Below are positions 1 to 8,868 of a DNA stretch of 63,574 bases, piece after piece. The position numbers were made by a program, and so were the translations under genes. Source of the DNA: Rhodococcus sp. 06-462-5 (GTDB taxonomy: Bacteria > Actinomycetota > Actinomycetes > Mycobacteriales > Mycobacteriaceae); assembly GCF_002258315.1 (NCBI RefSeq), contig NZ_NOYD01000011.1:1-63574 (forward strand), given 5' to 3'. Position 1 is the stretch's first letter. Every line of letters begins with the position of its first letter. The notes beneath the pieces are model-generated. The model was not told the origin of the DNA. It ran no database searches and worked only from the letters and a program-made list of their open reading frames with translations.

Positions 1-230
1 GCAACGATCTGCCGCATTGTCTTCCGCAGGATCTTGCCCGAGCGGGTCTTCGGCAACGCCCCGACGATCGTCACGTCCCGGAACGTCGCGAGTGCGCCGA
101 TCTGATCGCGCACCATGGCCACCAGTTCGGTACGCAGCTGTTCTTCGGTTATGGTCTCCCCGGCCTTGAGCACCACGTAGCCGCTGGGGCGCTGGCCCTT
201 GAGGTCGTCGTGAATACCGATGACGGCGCA
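1..230 (-). pseudogene. Acyl-CoA synthetase C-terminal fragment, foldback copy
   Basis: Read on the minus strand this stretch is open and encodes the C-terminal subdomain of an AMP-forming acyl-CoA synthetase. It runs from CAVIGIHDDLKGQ through the GYVVL strand to LPKTRSGKILRKTMR, whose Lys is the conserved adenylation lysine of the A10 motif. The register resembles propionyl-/acetyl-CoA synthetases (PrpE type). It runs off the left edge and has no start in the window. Its last 33 codons are repeated, inverted, on the plus strand just downstream, so this is one half of a head-to-head duplication and not an independent gene. It is either a rearranged remnant or an assembly foldback. Confidence 0.7.
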
Positions 231-322
231 CTCGCGACGTTCCGGGACGTGACGATCGTCGGGGCGTTGCCGAAGACCCGCTCGGGCAAGATCCTGCGGA
301 AGACAATGCGGCAGATCGTTGC
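1..322. repeat. 99-bp perfect inverted repeat with 124-bp spacer
   Basis: Bases 1-99 are the exact reverse complement of 224-322. The 124-bp spacer (100-223) encodes the next upstream part of the same protein on the minus strand. The junction falls on a short hexamer, GGCGCA/TGCGCC, shared by both parts of the gene. The left arm reaches base 1, so its true length is unknown. Both arms code for the same 33 residues. Confidence 0.9.
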
Positions 323-401
323 CGGCGAGGAATACGGAGTGCCGTCGACCATCGAGGATCCGGCGGTACTCGACGCGCTGGAGAAGTTGCTCGGCAGGTA
401 G
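225..401 (+). pseudogene. Acyl-CoA synthetase 3' end (PrpE-like), truncated
   Basis: Plus-strand codons GALATFRDVTIVG through the A10 motif (TRSGKILRKTMR) and on to a natural C-terminus ending LEKLLGR with a TAG stop. The catalytic Lys lies in SGKILR. The C-terminal tail (EEYGVPSTIEDPAVLD) is typical of propionyl-CoA synthetases, which activate propionate to propionyl-CoA. Everything upstream of Gly-Ala is lost: the reading frame switches at a GGCGCA hexamer into the inverted copy of the same gene. The expected preceding residues (VAMVRDQI) exist only on the opposite strand. Either the gene was broken by an inverted duplication or the true upstream sequence is missing from this assembly. Confidence 0.7.
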
Positions 402-469
402 CGAGACGCTAATTCGAGCAACGATGGCCGAAATCCGCGCGCCAGGGGTCGTTCGCGCGAGATAGCGTC

Positions 470-1378
470 GTGCTCATGACAGATCTCGACACACGTCCCG
501 CCGTCGACTGGCTCGCCCTCGGCGCAGTCACCGTCACGGTGGTGTCGTGGGCATCGGCCTTCGTGGCCATCCGCGGCGTTGGCGAATCCTTCGGGGCAGG
601 CCCACTCGCGCTCGGCCGGTTGCTGATCGGATCGTTCGCCCTCGGCGCGATAGTTCTGGCCAACAGACAATGGGTCAAGCCCAACCGCACGCAGTGGCTG
701 CAAATAGCGAGTATCGGCGTGTTCTGGTTCGGCATCTACAACGTCGCCCTCAATGCCGCCGAGCAACGCGTCGATGCCGGTACGACGTCGATGATCATTC
801 AGATCGGTCCGATTCTGGTCGCTCTGTTCGCGGGTCTGCTTCTGGGCGAGGGCTTCCCGAGGTGGCTGGTGATCGGCGCGGGTATCGCGTTCGCCGGCGC
901 GGTGATGGTCGGCGTCGTCACGGCGGTGACCACCACGTCCACGACCAAGACGGACGCCGACTTCCTCGGCATCGCACTGTGTCTGGTGTCCGCGGTGACC
1001 TATGCCATCGGAGTCCTCAGCCAGAAGCCGGTGCTGCGCACCATCCCCGGACTTCAGGTCACGTGGATGGCATGCACCATCGGGATGGTCTGCACGCTGC
1101 CGTTCGCACCGGCGCTGATCGACGACCTCGGGGCCGCTTCTGCCGGTGCCACCGGCGGATTGATCTACCTCGGCCTGGTCCCGACGGCACTGGCCTTCAG
1201 CACCTGGGCCTACGCGTTGACGCGAATGAACGCAGGCAAGCTCGGCATCACCACGTACGCGGTCCCACCGATCACGATCACGCTGGCCTGGCTGCTGCTG
1301 GGCGAGGTTCCGCATGTCCTCGCCGTGGTCGGCGGAGTGATCTGCCTGGTGGGAGTCGGGTTGTCCCGCAAAAGATAG
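470..1378 (+). CDS. DMT superfamily (EamA) transporter
   Basis: A 302-residue integral membrane protein with about ten hydrophobic segments arranged as two EamA repeats (roughly residues 15-145 and 165-300), the standard size for the drug/metabolite transporter family. Family members move amino acids, purines or other small metabolites across the cytoplasmic membrane; the substrate cannot be read from sequence. The second repeat contains the typical PTALAFSTWAYAL stretch. The GTG at 470 is used; an ATG two codons later (476) is equally possible. It converges on the photolyase gene, and a 36-bp repeat array starts at its stop codon. Confidence 0.85.
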   Translation: MLMTDLDTRPAVDWLALGAVTVTVVSWASAFVAIRGVGESFGAGPLALGRLLIGSFALGAIVLANRQWVKPNRTQWLQIASIGVFWFGIYNVALNAAEQRVDAGTTSMIIQIGPILVALFAGLLLGEGFPRWLVIGAGIAFAGAVMVGVVTAVTTTSTTKTDADFLGIALCLVSAVTYAIGVLSQKPVLRTIPGLQVTWMACTIGMVCTLPFAPALIDDLGAASAGATGGLIYLGLVPTALAFSTWAYALTRMNAGKLGITTYAVPPITITLAWLLLGEVPHVLAVVGGVICLVGVGLSRKR

Positions 1379-1477
1379 GGGTCACTCCGCAGGCTCCGCT
1401 CCTGCAGAAGATAGGGGTCACTCCGCAGGCTCCGCTCCTGCAGAAGATAGGAGTCACTCCGCAGGCTCCGCTCCTGC
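1371..1477. repeat. 36-bp tandem repeat array (about 3 copies)
   Basis: Three units with a period of exactly 36 bp start GTCACTCCGCAGGCTCCGCT at 1381, 1417 and 1453; the last is cut short. Each ends in AGAAGATAGG, a near copy of the final codons and stop of the transporter gene (AAAAGATAGG). Inside each unit GCAGG and CCTGC can pair around a 7-base loop. The array fills the whole gap between two convergent genes and abuts the photolyase stop. The same core occurs twice inside the MFS gene near 37.5 kb. Confidence 0.92.
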
Positions 1478-1478
1478 G

Positions 1479-2807
1479 CTAGATCGCCTTGAACCGCGCG
1501 ATCGCCACTTCCCGCTCGTGCTTGTGGTCGACGATCGGCTCCGGATATTCCTTGGGCCGGCCGAACTTCAACGTGTGCACGGCTTTTCCTTCTTCACCGC
1601 GCAGCTCCGGCACCCAGCGTCGGACATAGTCCCCGGTGGGGTCGAACTTCTCGCCCTGGGTGATGGGATTGAACACGCGAAAGTACGGCGACGCGTCGGT
1701 ACCGGTTCCCGCGGTCCACTGCCAGCCGTGCTGGTTGCTGGCCAGATCTCCGTCCACGAGATGCTGCATGAAGTAGCGCGCTCCCCGCCACCACGGCAGA
1801 TGCAGATCCTTGACCAGGAACGACGCGACGATCATGCGAACTCGGTTGTGCATCCACTTCTCGGAGTTCAGTTGCCGCATACCGGCATCGACGATCGGAA
1901 AGCCCGTCTCGCCCTTGCACCAGGCGTCGAACAACTCGTCGGCATGCTTGCCCGAGTCCAGTTCGATCGCATCGAACTTCTTGACGTAGTTCTCTCGTGC
2001 ACTGTCGGGACGCTGAAAGAGGATGTCGCCGTAGAAGTCTCGCCAGCAGATCTGTCGACGATACGACGCCGCGCCCTCGTTGCGGAGCTTTCCCAGGTCG
2101 GCCAACATCGTTCGCGGGTGAATGGTTCCGTACTTCAGATGTACCGACATCCGACTCGTCGAGTCGAGATCGGGACGATTGCGCTCGTCGTCGTATGCCG
2201 AGACCTCCTCGAGAAATTCCTTCCACTGCTTCGACGCGGCCGCCTCACCCGCTGCCGCGTCGGACGCCTCTTTCTCGGAGGGAATCTTCACTCGCCGAAC
2301 GCCTTTCACCCCGTCCGGGTCGATCCAGTCGGCAGAGTCGGCCGACGTGTCCGCCGGACCGCGCCAACCGTGTTCCAGCCACTGGCGCGAGTACGGCGTG
2401 AACACCTTGTACGGCTCGCCGTCGTTCTTGACGATCCGCCCGGGGGCAACCGCATACGGAGACCCGGTCTCGACCAGGTTCACCTTCTCACCCACACGCT
2501 TGTCTCGCTCGCGCCCGTACGGTCCGTAGTCGGCGCTGATGTGCACGTCCTCGGCGTCTATCGCCTTGGCCACCTTCGGGACCACGGTTTCGGGGTCGCC
2601 GTGCACGACCATCAGCCGTCCGCCGAGTTGCTCGTCGAGTGCTTCGAGCGAACGGAACAGGAAGTCCTTCCGCGGCCCGCCGGACGGCTTCAGCAGCCGA
2701 TCGTCGAGCACGAAGAGCCCGAGCACAGGATCTCCCGACTCGGCAGCGGCGGTGATTGTGGGCAGATCCCCCAGACGGAGATCACGGCGAAACCAGACGA
2801 TCGACAT
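1479..2807 (-). CDS. phrB: Deoxyribodipyrimidine photolyase (cryptochrome/photolyase family)
   Basis: A light-driven DNA repair enzyme that splits cyclobutane pyrimidine dimers using reduced FAD. The 442-residue protein opens with the N-terminal photolyase signature IVWFRRDLRLGD. It keeps the FAD-binding C-terminal half, including QICWRDFYGDILFQRP, the WMHNRVRMIVASFLVKDL helix, DLASNQHGWQWTAGTGTD and YFRVFNP. Length is normal for class I CPD photolyases. The ATG at 2807 begins MSIVWFRRD; an upstream in-frame start would add 11 unrelated residues and is rejected. The chromophore of the antenna domain cannot be told from sequence. Confidence 0.95.
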   Translation of the reverse strand: MSIVWFRRDLRLGDLPTITAAAESGDPVLGLFVLDDRLLKPSGGPRKDFLFRSLEALDEQLGGRLMVVHGDPETVVPKVAKAIDAEDVHISADYGPYGRERDKRVGEKVNLVETGSPYAVAPGRIVKNDGEPYKVFTPYSRQWLEHGWRGPADTSADSADWIDPDGVKGVRRVKIPSEKEASDAAAGEAAASKQWKEFLEEVSAYDDERNRPDLDSTSRMSVHLKYGTIHPRTMLADLGKLRNEGAASYRRQICWRDFYGDILFQRPDSARENYVKKFDAIELDSGKHADELFDAWCKGETGFPIVDAGMRQLNSEKWMHNRVRMIVASFLVKDLHLPWWRGARYFMQHLVDGDLASNQHGWQWTAGTGTDASPYFRVFNPITQGEKFDPTGDYVRRWVPELRGEEGKAVHTLKFGRPKEYPEPIVDHKHEREVAIARFKAI

Positions 2808-2947
2808 GCTTCCAGTCTTACCCACCGCCGTCCCGAGCAATCCCCGCCCTCGGCCGCTCGATTCTCAGAGAACCGCCAACGATGACTCACCATGGCCGCA
2901 ACAACGACCTCTACCTTGGGATATACCGAACAGACAAGGAGAACATC

Positions 2948-3154
2948 ATGACGAACACACGCCCTTTCCCCGGTGCACTCTCCCTGATCGACAGCACCTG
3001 CACGTTCGAGAAGTACTACGAGCAGCTCTACGCCAAGGCGCCCGCGCTCGCCTGGTCACTCGATGCCGACACCGGCCGCCGCAGTGCCCTCGAGGACTTC
3101 TTCGCCAAGACGCCCGAGGAACGCCGCACCACCGTCGACAGCTGGGTTGCATAG
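2948..3154 (+). CDS. Small hypothetical protein (68 aa)
   Basis: Starts at ATG 2948 with a strong ribosome site (AAGGAG, six bases upstream) and ends just before prrA. It is polar and probably helical, with one Cys ([15 protein letters not shown]) and a C-terminal half [17 protein letters not shown]. The ending loosely recalls the short helical hemophore-related proteins of mycobacteria, but there is no signal peptide, so I do not assign it. It lies on the same strand as prrA, 10 bp upstream, and may be cotranscribed with it. Confidence 0.6.
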   Translation: MTNTRPFPGALSLIDSTCTFEKYYEQLYAKAPALAWSLDADTGRRSALEDFFAKTPEERRTTVDSWVA

Positions 3155-3164
3155 CATTGGTCCG

Positions 3165-3893
3165 GTGAACGAATCGCCGAGCACCCCCGCCACCGTTCTC
3201 GTCGTCGACGACGACGCAGACGTGTTGTCGTCGCTGCAACGCGGACTGCGCCTGTCCGGGTTCACCGTCATCACCGCATCGGACGGCGCGGAGGCGCTCG
3301 GCGTGGTGTCGCGCTCGACGCCCGACGCCATCGTGCTCGACATCAACATGCCGGTACTCGACGGTGCCAGCGTGGTGACCGCGTTGCGCGCCATGGGAAA
3401 CGACATTCCGATCTGCGTACTCAGCGCCCGCAGCTCGGTGGACGATCGCATCGCCGGACTCGAATCCGGTGCCGACGATTACCTCACCAAGCCGTTCGTG
3501 TTGGCCGAGCTGGTCGCCCGGATCCGAGCGATGCTGCGCCGACGCGGCACCGGTCCGGTTGTGCCGGTGACAGATTCGGGCGCACCGAACTCTGCCGTCG
3601 CCATCGGAACCCTGGTGGTCGACATCCCCGGCTATCGCGTCCACCGCGGCGGAGCCGACATCGACCTGACCAAGCGAGAATTCGAGTTGCTGGCCATCCT
3701 GGCCCGCAACAAGGGCGTCGTTCTCACGCGAGAGCGACTGCTCGAACTGGTCTGGGGCTACGACTTCGTCGCCGACACCAACGTCGTCGACGTGTTCGTC
3801 GGATATCTCCGACGCAAACTCGAGGCCGACGGGTCACCGCGCATCCTGCACACGGTCCGCGGGGTCGGCTTCGTCGTCCGGGACGCCGCATGA
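3165..3893 (+). CDS. prrA: Response regulator PrrA (OmpR/PhoB family)
   Basis: DNA-binding output protein of a two-component system, 242 aa. The receiver domain (residues about 10-125) has acidic residues VVDDDAD, phosphoacceptor Asp59 in [12 protein letters not shown], and Lys109 in DDYLTKPF. The winged-helix domain (about 145-240) includes [13 protein letters not shown] and [17 protein letters not shown]. Long stretches match my memory of M. tuberculosis PrrA, an essential regulator of early intracellular adaptation and respiration. The GTG at 3165 gives that N-terminus; the longer in-frame extension reads through the preceding gene and is rejected. It overlaps prrB by 4 bp (ATGA), so the pair is translationally coupled. 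Confidence 0.95.
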   Translation: MNESPSTPATVLVVDDDADVLSSLQRGLRLSGFTVITASDGAEALGVVSRSTPDAIVLDINMPVLDGASVVTALRAMGNDIPICVLSARSSVDDRIAGLESGADDYLTKPFVLAELVARIRAMLRRRGTGPVVPVTDSGAPNSAVAIGTLVVDIPGYRVHRGGADIDLTKREFELLAILARNKGVVLTRERLLELVWGYDFVADTNVVDVFVGYLRRKLEADGSPRILHTVRGVGFVVRDAA

Positions 3894-5191
3894 GCTTCTC
3901 GCTGCGCGCCCGAGTGGCCGCCGCCACGACCCTCGGTGCCACCCTCGTGGTCGCCGCGCTCTCGGTGGTCACCTCGGTCGCCATCTCGCGCAACAACGTC
4001 AATCAGCTCGACGAGCGGCTGACGACGGCATCTCAGGTACTGGTCCCGACGTCGACGACGCTCGAGGCCTTCCTCGATCAGCTCTCCGGCGCGTTCGCCG
4101 TCACCATCCGCAGCGGCGACATCGTGGTCGCATCCACCCCGACACGGCTGCCCGCGCTCGACACCGGGTCGCAGACCGTGGACGTCGACGGGCAACGCTT
4201 CCGGGTCTACACCGCCGTCTCGACCGCGGTGTCGTCCATCTCGATTTCCATCGGCGTGCCGGCGATCGAAGCGCAACAGGTGACCGACGAGCAACAGAAG
4301 CAAGTACTGATGTTGGGACTGGCCGCGATCGCGGTGTCCACCGGACTGGGATGGCTCTTCGGTGGCAGAGCCGTCAGACCGTTGGTGACGTTGACCCGGC
4401 AGGTCAGCGCGCAACCTCCGACCGCGCCCGAAACCCGCACCGGTGTCACCGAAGCCGATGCGCTCGCCGTCGCGATCGGCGGCATGCTGACCAGACTGAA
4501 CGAGGCACAGGACCGCACCAATGCCGCGCTCGACACCGCACGCGACTTCGCGGCCGTGTCCGCACACGAGCTGCGGACCCCTCTGACTGCGATGCGCACC
4601 GACATCGAGGTGCTCAGAACACTCGACCTAGAGCCGACGCAGCAGCAGGAAATACTGGGAGATCTCGAGCGGACGCAGGGTCGAGTGGAGACCACGCTGA
4701 CCGCCCTGGAACGACTGGCGTCGGGCGAATTGTCCAGTGAGGGCGACAGAGTCGAGACCGACATCATCGACATCTGTGACGTCGCAGCCCAGGATGCGCA
4801 ACGACTTCATCCGGGACTCGACATACGCGTCGAGTATGCCGCCGACTCCGAGATCACGATGCGCGCACTGCCGACCGGCCTGAGGCTCGCCGTCGACAAC
4901 GTGATCGGCAACGCCGTTCGGCACGGCGACGCGACGTCGATCGTCATCACCGCCGAGCGCGAGGGTACGACGGTACGTGTCCTGGTCGACGACAACGGAT
5001 CCGGCGTTCCCCTCGATGAACGCGAGACGGTGTTCGGTCGGTTCGAGCGCGGCACCCGAGCAGCCAAGGGCGGCTCCGGGCTCGGCCTGGCCCTGGTGGC
5101 GCAGCAAGCCCAATTGCACGGCGGGCGGGCCTGGTTCACCGACAGCCCGCTGGGCGGAGCCCGATTGGTGCTGGAGCTGCAGGACAGCTGA
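3890..5191 (+). CDS. prrB: Sensor histidine kinase PrrB
   Basis: Membrane sensor partner of PrrA, 433 aa. An N-terminal membrane helix (about 8-32) and a second one (about 138-158) flank an extracytoplasmic sensor segment of about 100 residues. A short HAMP-like linker follows, then the HisKA box with phosphoaccepting His226 in [13 protein letters not shown]. The catalytic domain has an N box ([11 protein letters not shown]), DDNGSGVP, and G2 GGSGLGLAL. Lengths and motifs are normal for the family. The start overlaps the prrA stop. The activating signal is not evident from sequence. Confidence 0.95.
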   Translation: MSFSLRARVAAATTLGATLVVAALSVVTSVAISRNNVNQLDERLTTASQVLVPTSTTLEAFLDQLSGAFAVTIRSGDIVVASTPTRLPALDTGSQTVDVDGQRFRVYTAVSTAVSSISISIGVPAIEAQQVTDEQQKQVLMLGLAAIAVSTGLGWLFGGRAVRPLVTLTRQVSAQPPTAPETRTGVTEADALAVAIGGMLTRLNEAQDRTNAALDTARDFAAVSAHELRTPLTAMRTDIEVLRTLDLEPTQQQEILGDLERTQGRVETTLTALERLASGELSSEGDRVETDIIDICDVAAQDAQRLHPGLDIRVEYAADSEITMRALPTGLRLAVDNVIGNAVRHGDATSIVITAEREGTTVRVLVDDNGSGVPLDERETVFGRFERGTRAAKGGSGLGLALVAQQAQLHGGRAWFTDSPLGGARLVLELQDS

Positions 5192-5253
5192 AGTACGGCA
5201 GTCTTTACGCGGGAGAAACCTGCGGGCCCATCCGAACCGGCGATCATGTACCC

Positions 5254-6276
5254 ATGCACACGTCGTCGGATTTCTTCGTCCCCACCATCGACATCTCGCC
5301 GTACGTTCTCGGTGACGCCACCGCGACGGCCGACGCGACCGCCCGGCGCAGCGTCGCGGCGGACATCGATTACGCCTGCAGCACAGTCGGTTTCATGCAG
5401 ATACTCGGACACGGAGTTTCCGAGAACACCGTGTCCGCACTGGCGTCGGCGATGGATTCGTTCTTCGGACTCGACCCGGCAGCCAAGCGGGCCTACATCT
5501 GCCCACCCGAACGCAATCGCGGGTACACCGCCCCGAAGAGCGAATCACTGAGCCTGAGCCTGGGAGTCGAATCGGCGTCGGGCATGAACGACTGGTTCGA
5601 GGCCTTCAACGTCGGGACGGGCGAACCGAACACCTGGCCCGACTCCGCGGGGTTCCAGCGCGCCGTCGAAGAGTATTTCGCCGAGGCAGCGCGCGTGGCC
5701 CGGACGCTGACCACCGTGTTCGCCGATGCACTCGGTGTGTCACCGAACATGTTCTCCGACATCACCGATCGATCGCTGGACACCCTGCGGATGAACAACT
5801 ACGCGCTCGAACCAGGCATACAGGTGCCGGACACCGAGCTCACCGGGATGAGCGAGCACACCGACTACGGGTTGGTGACGGTGCTGTGGGCCGATCGAGT
5901 GCCCGGTCTGCAGGTTCTCGGCACCGACCGACGGTGGCACGACGTGCAGCCCGTCGAGGGAGCGATGCTGGTCAACCTGGGTGATCTGACGGCCCGACTG
6001 ACCAACGATCGCTGGATGTCGACGCTGCATCGAGTTCGTCCGCCGATCACCGACGGGACGATCCAGCGCAGGCGTTCCGCCGCCTTCTTCCACGACGGCA
6101 ACCTCGACGCGGTGATCGCGCCACTGCCGTCGTGCATCGAGCCCGGCGACGTGGCCCGGTACGAACCGGTCACCGTGGCCGAGCACATTCACGCCAAGCT
6201 CGCGGGTTCCCGAGGGGGAACTGCCAATGCCTCGGCAACCCGCGAAGCCGAGCGGGTACGCAACGCCGTTATTTGA
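5254..6276 (+). CDS. Isopenicillin N synthase-like 2-oxoglutarate/Fe(II) oxygenase
   Basis: A 340-residue non-haem iron oxygenase. The N-terminal DIOX_N-like region (about 10-120, FFVPTIDISPY, GFMQILGHGVS) precedes the double-stranded beta-helix core. The iron ligands are His202 and Asp204 (SEHTDYG) and His259 (STLHRV); the R-x-S motif for the co-substrate carboxylate is at 273-275. Relatives include plant and bacterial dioxygenases acting on small molecules. Real isopenicillin synthesis is unlikely because no NRPS or other biosynthetic gene is nearby, so the substrate is unknown. The end overlaps the convergent FKBP gene by 8 bp. Confidence 0.88.
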   Translation: MHTSSDFFVPTIDISPYVLGDATATADATARRSVAADIDYACSTVGFMQILGHGVSENTVSALASAMDSFFGLDPAAKRAYICPPERNRGYTAPKSESLSLSLGVESASGMNDWFEAFNVGTGEPNTWPDSAGFQRAVEEYFAEAARVARTLTTVFADALGVSPNMFSDITDRSLDTLRMNNYALEPGIQVPDTELTGMSEHTDYGLVTVLWADRVPGLQVLGTDRRWHDVQPVEGAMLVNLGDLTARLTNDRWMSTLHRVRPPITDGTIQRRRSAAFFHDGNLDAVIAPLPSCIEPGDVARYEPVTVAEHIHAKLAGSRGGTANASATREAERVRNAVI

Positions 6277-6628
6277 CGTCGAGCAGGTCGATGACGAACA
6301 CGAGCGTCTTGCCGGACAGGCGGTGACCTGCGCCTGCGGGGCCGTAGGCGAGCTCCGGCGGAATGGTGAGCTGACGGCGTCCGCCGACCTTCATTCCGGG
6401 AATGCCGTCCTGCCAACCCTGGATGAGTCCGCGCAGCGGGAACTGGATGGATTCGCCACGGTTCCAGGACGAGTCGAACTCTTCGCCCGAGTCGAACTCG
6501 ACGCCGACGTAGTGCACCTCGACGTTTCCTCCGGCCACTGCTTCTGCGCCGTCACCCTCGACGAGGTCGACCGTCACCAGGTCCACGGGTGGGGGTCCGG
6601 CCTGAAATTCGATCACTGGCTTCGTCAC
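6269..6628 (-). CDS. FKBP-type peptidyl-prolyl cis-trans isomerase
   Basis: A 119-residue single-domain FKBP, a cytoplasmic prolyl isomerase that assists protein folding. Family landmarks are VHYVGVEFDSGEEFDSSW, the LIQGWQDGIPGMKVGGRRQL loop region, IPPELAYG, and the closing strand LVFVIDLLDVK. No signal peptide or extra domain is present. The GTG at 6628 is preceded by AGGAG seven bases upstream; a longer in-frame version adds unrelated residues. Its stop overlaps the end of the convergent oxygenase gene. Confidence 0.95.
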   Translation of the reverse strand: MTKPVIEFQAGPPPVDLVTVDLVEGDGAEAVAGGNVEVHYVGVEFDSGEEFDSSWNRGESIQFPLRGLIQGWQDGIPGMKVGGRRQLTIPPELAYGPAGAGHRLSGKTLVFVIDLLDVK

Positions 6629-6713
6629 TGAAGTCTCCTGCGGTTGATGCCGGCCCGCCGACGCCGGCTGTGAAGCTCTGGGCATATTCCGCCTCGACTT
6701 TACGTCGTGACGA

Positions 6714-7388
6714 TCAGCCGATCGGAGCTGGCATCAAATTCGTCTTGTATTCGCAGGTCAACGTGTTCCCGGTCGCGGGGTCGGCCATCTCGACCTTCCA
6801 GGCGTCGGAGAACTGATTCACCCCGTGGTGCATCGAGATGGTGCCCGAGATCAGAACGGTTCCACGCGAGAACAGTCCACGTTCGGTGAGTACATCGAGC
6901 CAGTACTGCGGCGCGAGAAGATCGCCGAGCGTTCCGGATTGAATGAGCACTCCGTCGGCCCAGCCGGTCAGGGTGATCTCGTCCAGTCGGTCGGACACCT
7001 CGCTCAACCGCCACGCGTCGGTACCCAACACGTCGGGAGCCGCGTTCTTGCTCCACGCGACGCTGTGTACTTCCAGGTCACGGTCGGTGTGATCACACGC
7101 CACCGTGAGCAGCACGTCGTCGATCGTGTCGCCCAGAATCACCAGGGCCCACTCGGCCTCACCCGAGGTGCGTCCGTGTTGAACGGCGACGGCATCGGTC
7201 TGCTGCGCCAGATAGGGCGAGATGGGGTACAGCGCCGGGGTCACCGTCGGGGCGGGAACGCCCAGTTCGGCCAGCTCCGCGATGTGCGACGCCACCTCCT
7301 CCTGGTTGCGTCCGGCATAACCCGCATTGAGCAGGGCGGTCACCTCGACGGATTCGGTCGTGCCGTCGGGCAGCGTGAATGTGAGCAT
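6714..7388 (-). CDS. DUF2848 family protein (fumarylacetoacetase-like)
   Basis: A 224-residue protein of the DUF2848 family, which is related in fold to fumarylacetoacetate hydrolases. Visible features are TALLNAGYAGRNQEEVASHI near the N-terminus, ISPYLAQQTDAV, and GTVLISGTISMHHGV towards the C-terminus. A divalent-metal-dependent hydrolase or decarboxylase acting on a small carboxylate is plausible but unproven. It is transcribed divergently from a metabolite permease and shares its promoter region. A GTATAC motif there matches one at the neighbouring GntR gene, so it probably belongs to the same catabolic unit. Confidence 0.8.
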   Translation of the reverse strand: MLTFTLPDGTTESVEVTALLNAGYAGRNQEEVASHIAELAELGVPAPTVTPALYPISPYLAQQTDAVAVQHGRTSGEAEWALVILGDTIDDVLLTVACDHTDRDLEVHSVAWSKNAAPDVLGTDAWRLSEVSDRLDEITLTGWADGVLIQSGTLGDLLAPQYWLDVLTERGLFSRGTVLISGTISMHHGVNQFSDAWKVEMADPATGNTLTCEYKTNLMPAPIG

Positions 7389-7452
7389 CAGTAACGAACC
7401 TCTCCTCGTAAATTATTTGTTTCCGATGCGCCGAAAGCCTTGCGCATACGTC

Positions 7453-7462
7453 TTGTATACAG
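7453..7462. promoter_or_regulatory. Candidate GntR operator (TTGTATACAG)
   Basis: An imperfect palindrome centred on GTATAC in the intergenic region between the divergent DUF2848 and permease genes. The same core occurs beside the start of the GntR gene in this cluster. FadR/FCD-type GntR proteins commonly bind TNGTATACNA-like sites, so coordinated repression is a reasonable inference. Confidence 0.55.
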
Positions 7463-7518
7463 CAAGTATGGAGCACGTACAACGGATAGAGTGATCCCAG
7501 GCACACGAAGGAGTCGTC

Positions 7519-8868
7519 ATGACCGAACCTGTTTCGGTGGATAGAAAAGGCCTGGCCAAGGCCTTCGCGGCCAGCCTGACCGGAACGGCATTGGAGTGGT
7601 ACGACTTCGCCGTCTACTCGGCCGCCGCCGCGCTGGTGTTCCCGCTGGTGTTCTTCCCGGACAGCGATCCGCTGACCGGAACATTGCTGGCGTTCTCCAC
7701 CTACGCCGTCGGGTACATCGCCCGTCCGGTCGGTGGATTCGTCTTCGGACGGCTCGGCGACGTCATCGGGCGAAAACAGCTCCTCGTCATCACGCTGCTG
7801 CTGATCGGCGTCACCACGTTCGCCATCGGCTTGATCCCCGGATACGACACCATCGGCATTGCGGCCCCGATCATTCTCGTCACGATGCGGTTCTGCCAGG
7901 GCGTTGCCGTCGGCGGCGAGTGGGGCGGAGCCGTTCTGCTCTCCAGTGAATACGGCGATCCCCGCAAGCGCGGCTTCTGGTCCTCCGCAGCGCAGATCGG
8001 ACCACCTGCGGGCAACCTGCTCGCCAACGGCGCACTGGCAATCCTGACTCTGTCGCTCACGGACCAGCAGTTCGAGTCCTGGGGATGGCGTGTTGCATTC
8101 CTCTTCTCGGCCGTACTCGTCGGTTTCGGTCTGTGGATCCGCTTGAAGCTCGAGGACACCCCGGTGTTCAAAGCACTCCAGGAAAGTGGCGATCGCTCGG
8201 AAGCCCCGATCAGCGAGGTGTTCAAGACGGAACTGCGACCACTGGTGGCTGGCATCATGTCGCGCGTCGCACCCGACGTCATCTACGCACTGTTCACGGT
8301 CTTCTCGATCACCTACGGTACGCAGAAACTGGGCTTCGAACGCAGCGAGGTGTTGACGGCGATCCTGGTCGGATCGGCCTGCCAACTCGGCTTGATCCCG
8401 CTGGCCGGAGCGGTCTCCGACCGCATCAACCGACGCCTGGTCTACGGCGTCGCGGCCGTCGGAGGTGTTGCCTGGAGCGCCATCTTCTTCCTCGTCATCG
8501 GCGGTGGGTCCTTACCGCTGCTGATCCTCGGCGTGGTTGTGGGCCTGGCGTTCCACTCGTTCATGTACGGGCCACAGGCCGCCTTCGTCACCGAGCAGTT
8601 CAGCGTTCGGTTGCGCTCCACCGGTAGTTCGTTGGCGTACACGATCGCCGGTGTGTTCGGCGGGGCGATGGCACCGCTGATCTTCGTGTACCTGTTGGAC
8701 AAGACCGACAGCTGGGTGCCGATCGTCGGGTACATCGTCGTCGTCGGTGCCGTGACTCTCGTCGGCCTGGCGCTGGGACGCAACCCCGACCCCACCGAGG
8801 ACGAGCACTACGTGCTGCTGAACCAGGAGCACGAAAAAGCTACGCGCGCAGCAGAGTCTGAAGTGTGA
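7519..8868 (+). CDS. MFS permease, metabolite:H+ symporter (MHS) type
   Basis: A 449-residue, 12-helix major facilitator of the MHS branch (relatives: ShiA, KgtP, ProP). It shows the opening TALEWYDFAVYSAAAALVF, the loop 2-3 signature GRLGDVIGRKQLL, RFCQGVAVGGEWGGAVLL in helices 4-5, and a second repeat with SDRINRRLVYG. These permeases import dicarboxylates, aromatic acids or betaines with protons. The adjacent amidase and DUF2848 genes suggest an organic acid or amide. Its 3' end overlaps the convergent GntR gene by 29 bp. Confidence 0.88.
   Translation: MTEPVSVDRKGLAKAFAASLTGTALEWYDFAVYSAAAALVFPLVFFPDSDPLTGTLLAFSTYAVGYIARPVGGFVFGRLGDVIGRKQLLVITLLLIGVTTFAIGLIPGYDTIGIAAPIILVTMRFCQGVAVGGEWGGAVLLSSEYGDPRKRGFWSSAAQIGPPAGNLLANGALAILTLSLTDQQFESWGWRVAFLFSAVLVGFGLWIRLKLEDTPVFKALQESGDRSEAPISEVFKTELRPLVAGIMSRVAPDVIYALFTVFSITYGTQKLGFERSEVLTAILVGSACQLGLIPLAGAVSDRINRRLVYGVAAVGGVAWSAIFFLVIGGGSLPLLILGVVVGLAFHSFMYGPQAAFVTEQFSVRLRSTGSSLAYTIAGVFGGAMAPLIFVYLLDKTDSWVPIVGYIVVVGAVTLVGLALGRNPDPTEDEHYVLLNQEHEKATRAAESEV

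Noticed and set aside
149..1315. 388-codon open frame on the minus strand over the DMT transporter
   Set aside because: High GC keeps antisense frames open. The product is an Arg/Asp/Gly-rich string without any domain, while the plus strand encodes a clear membrane transporter.
1371..1477. CRISPR array
   Set aside because: Units are directly adjacent with no variable spacers, only three copies, and no cas gene is nearby.
1518..2885. 455-codon plus-strand frame opposite the photolyase
   Set aside because: Antisense shadow; composition is typical of third-position GC bias and there is no ribosome site or family pattern.
5254..6276. True isopenicillin N synthase and a beta-lactam cluster
   Set aside because: Only the oxygenase fold is present; no ACV synthetase or acyltransferase lies nearby.
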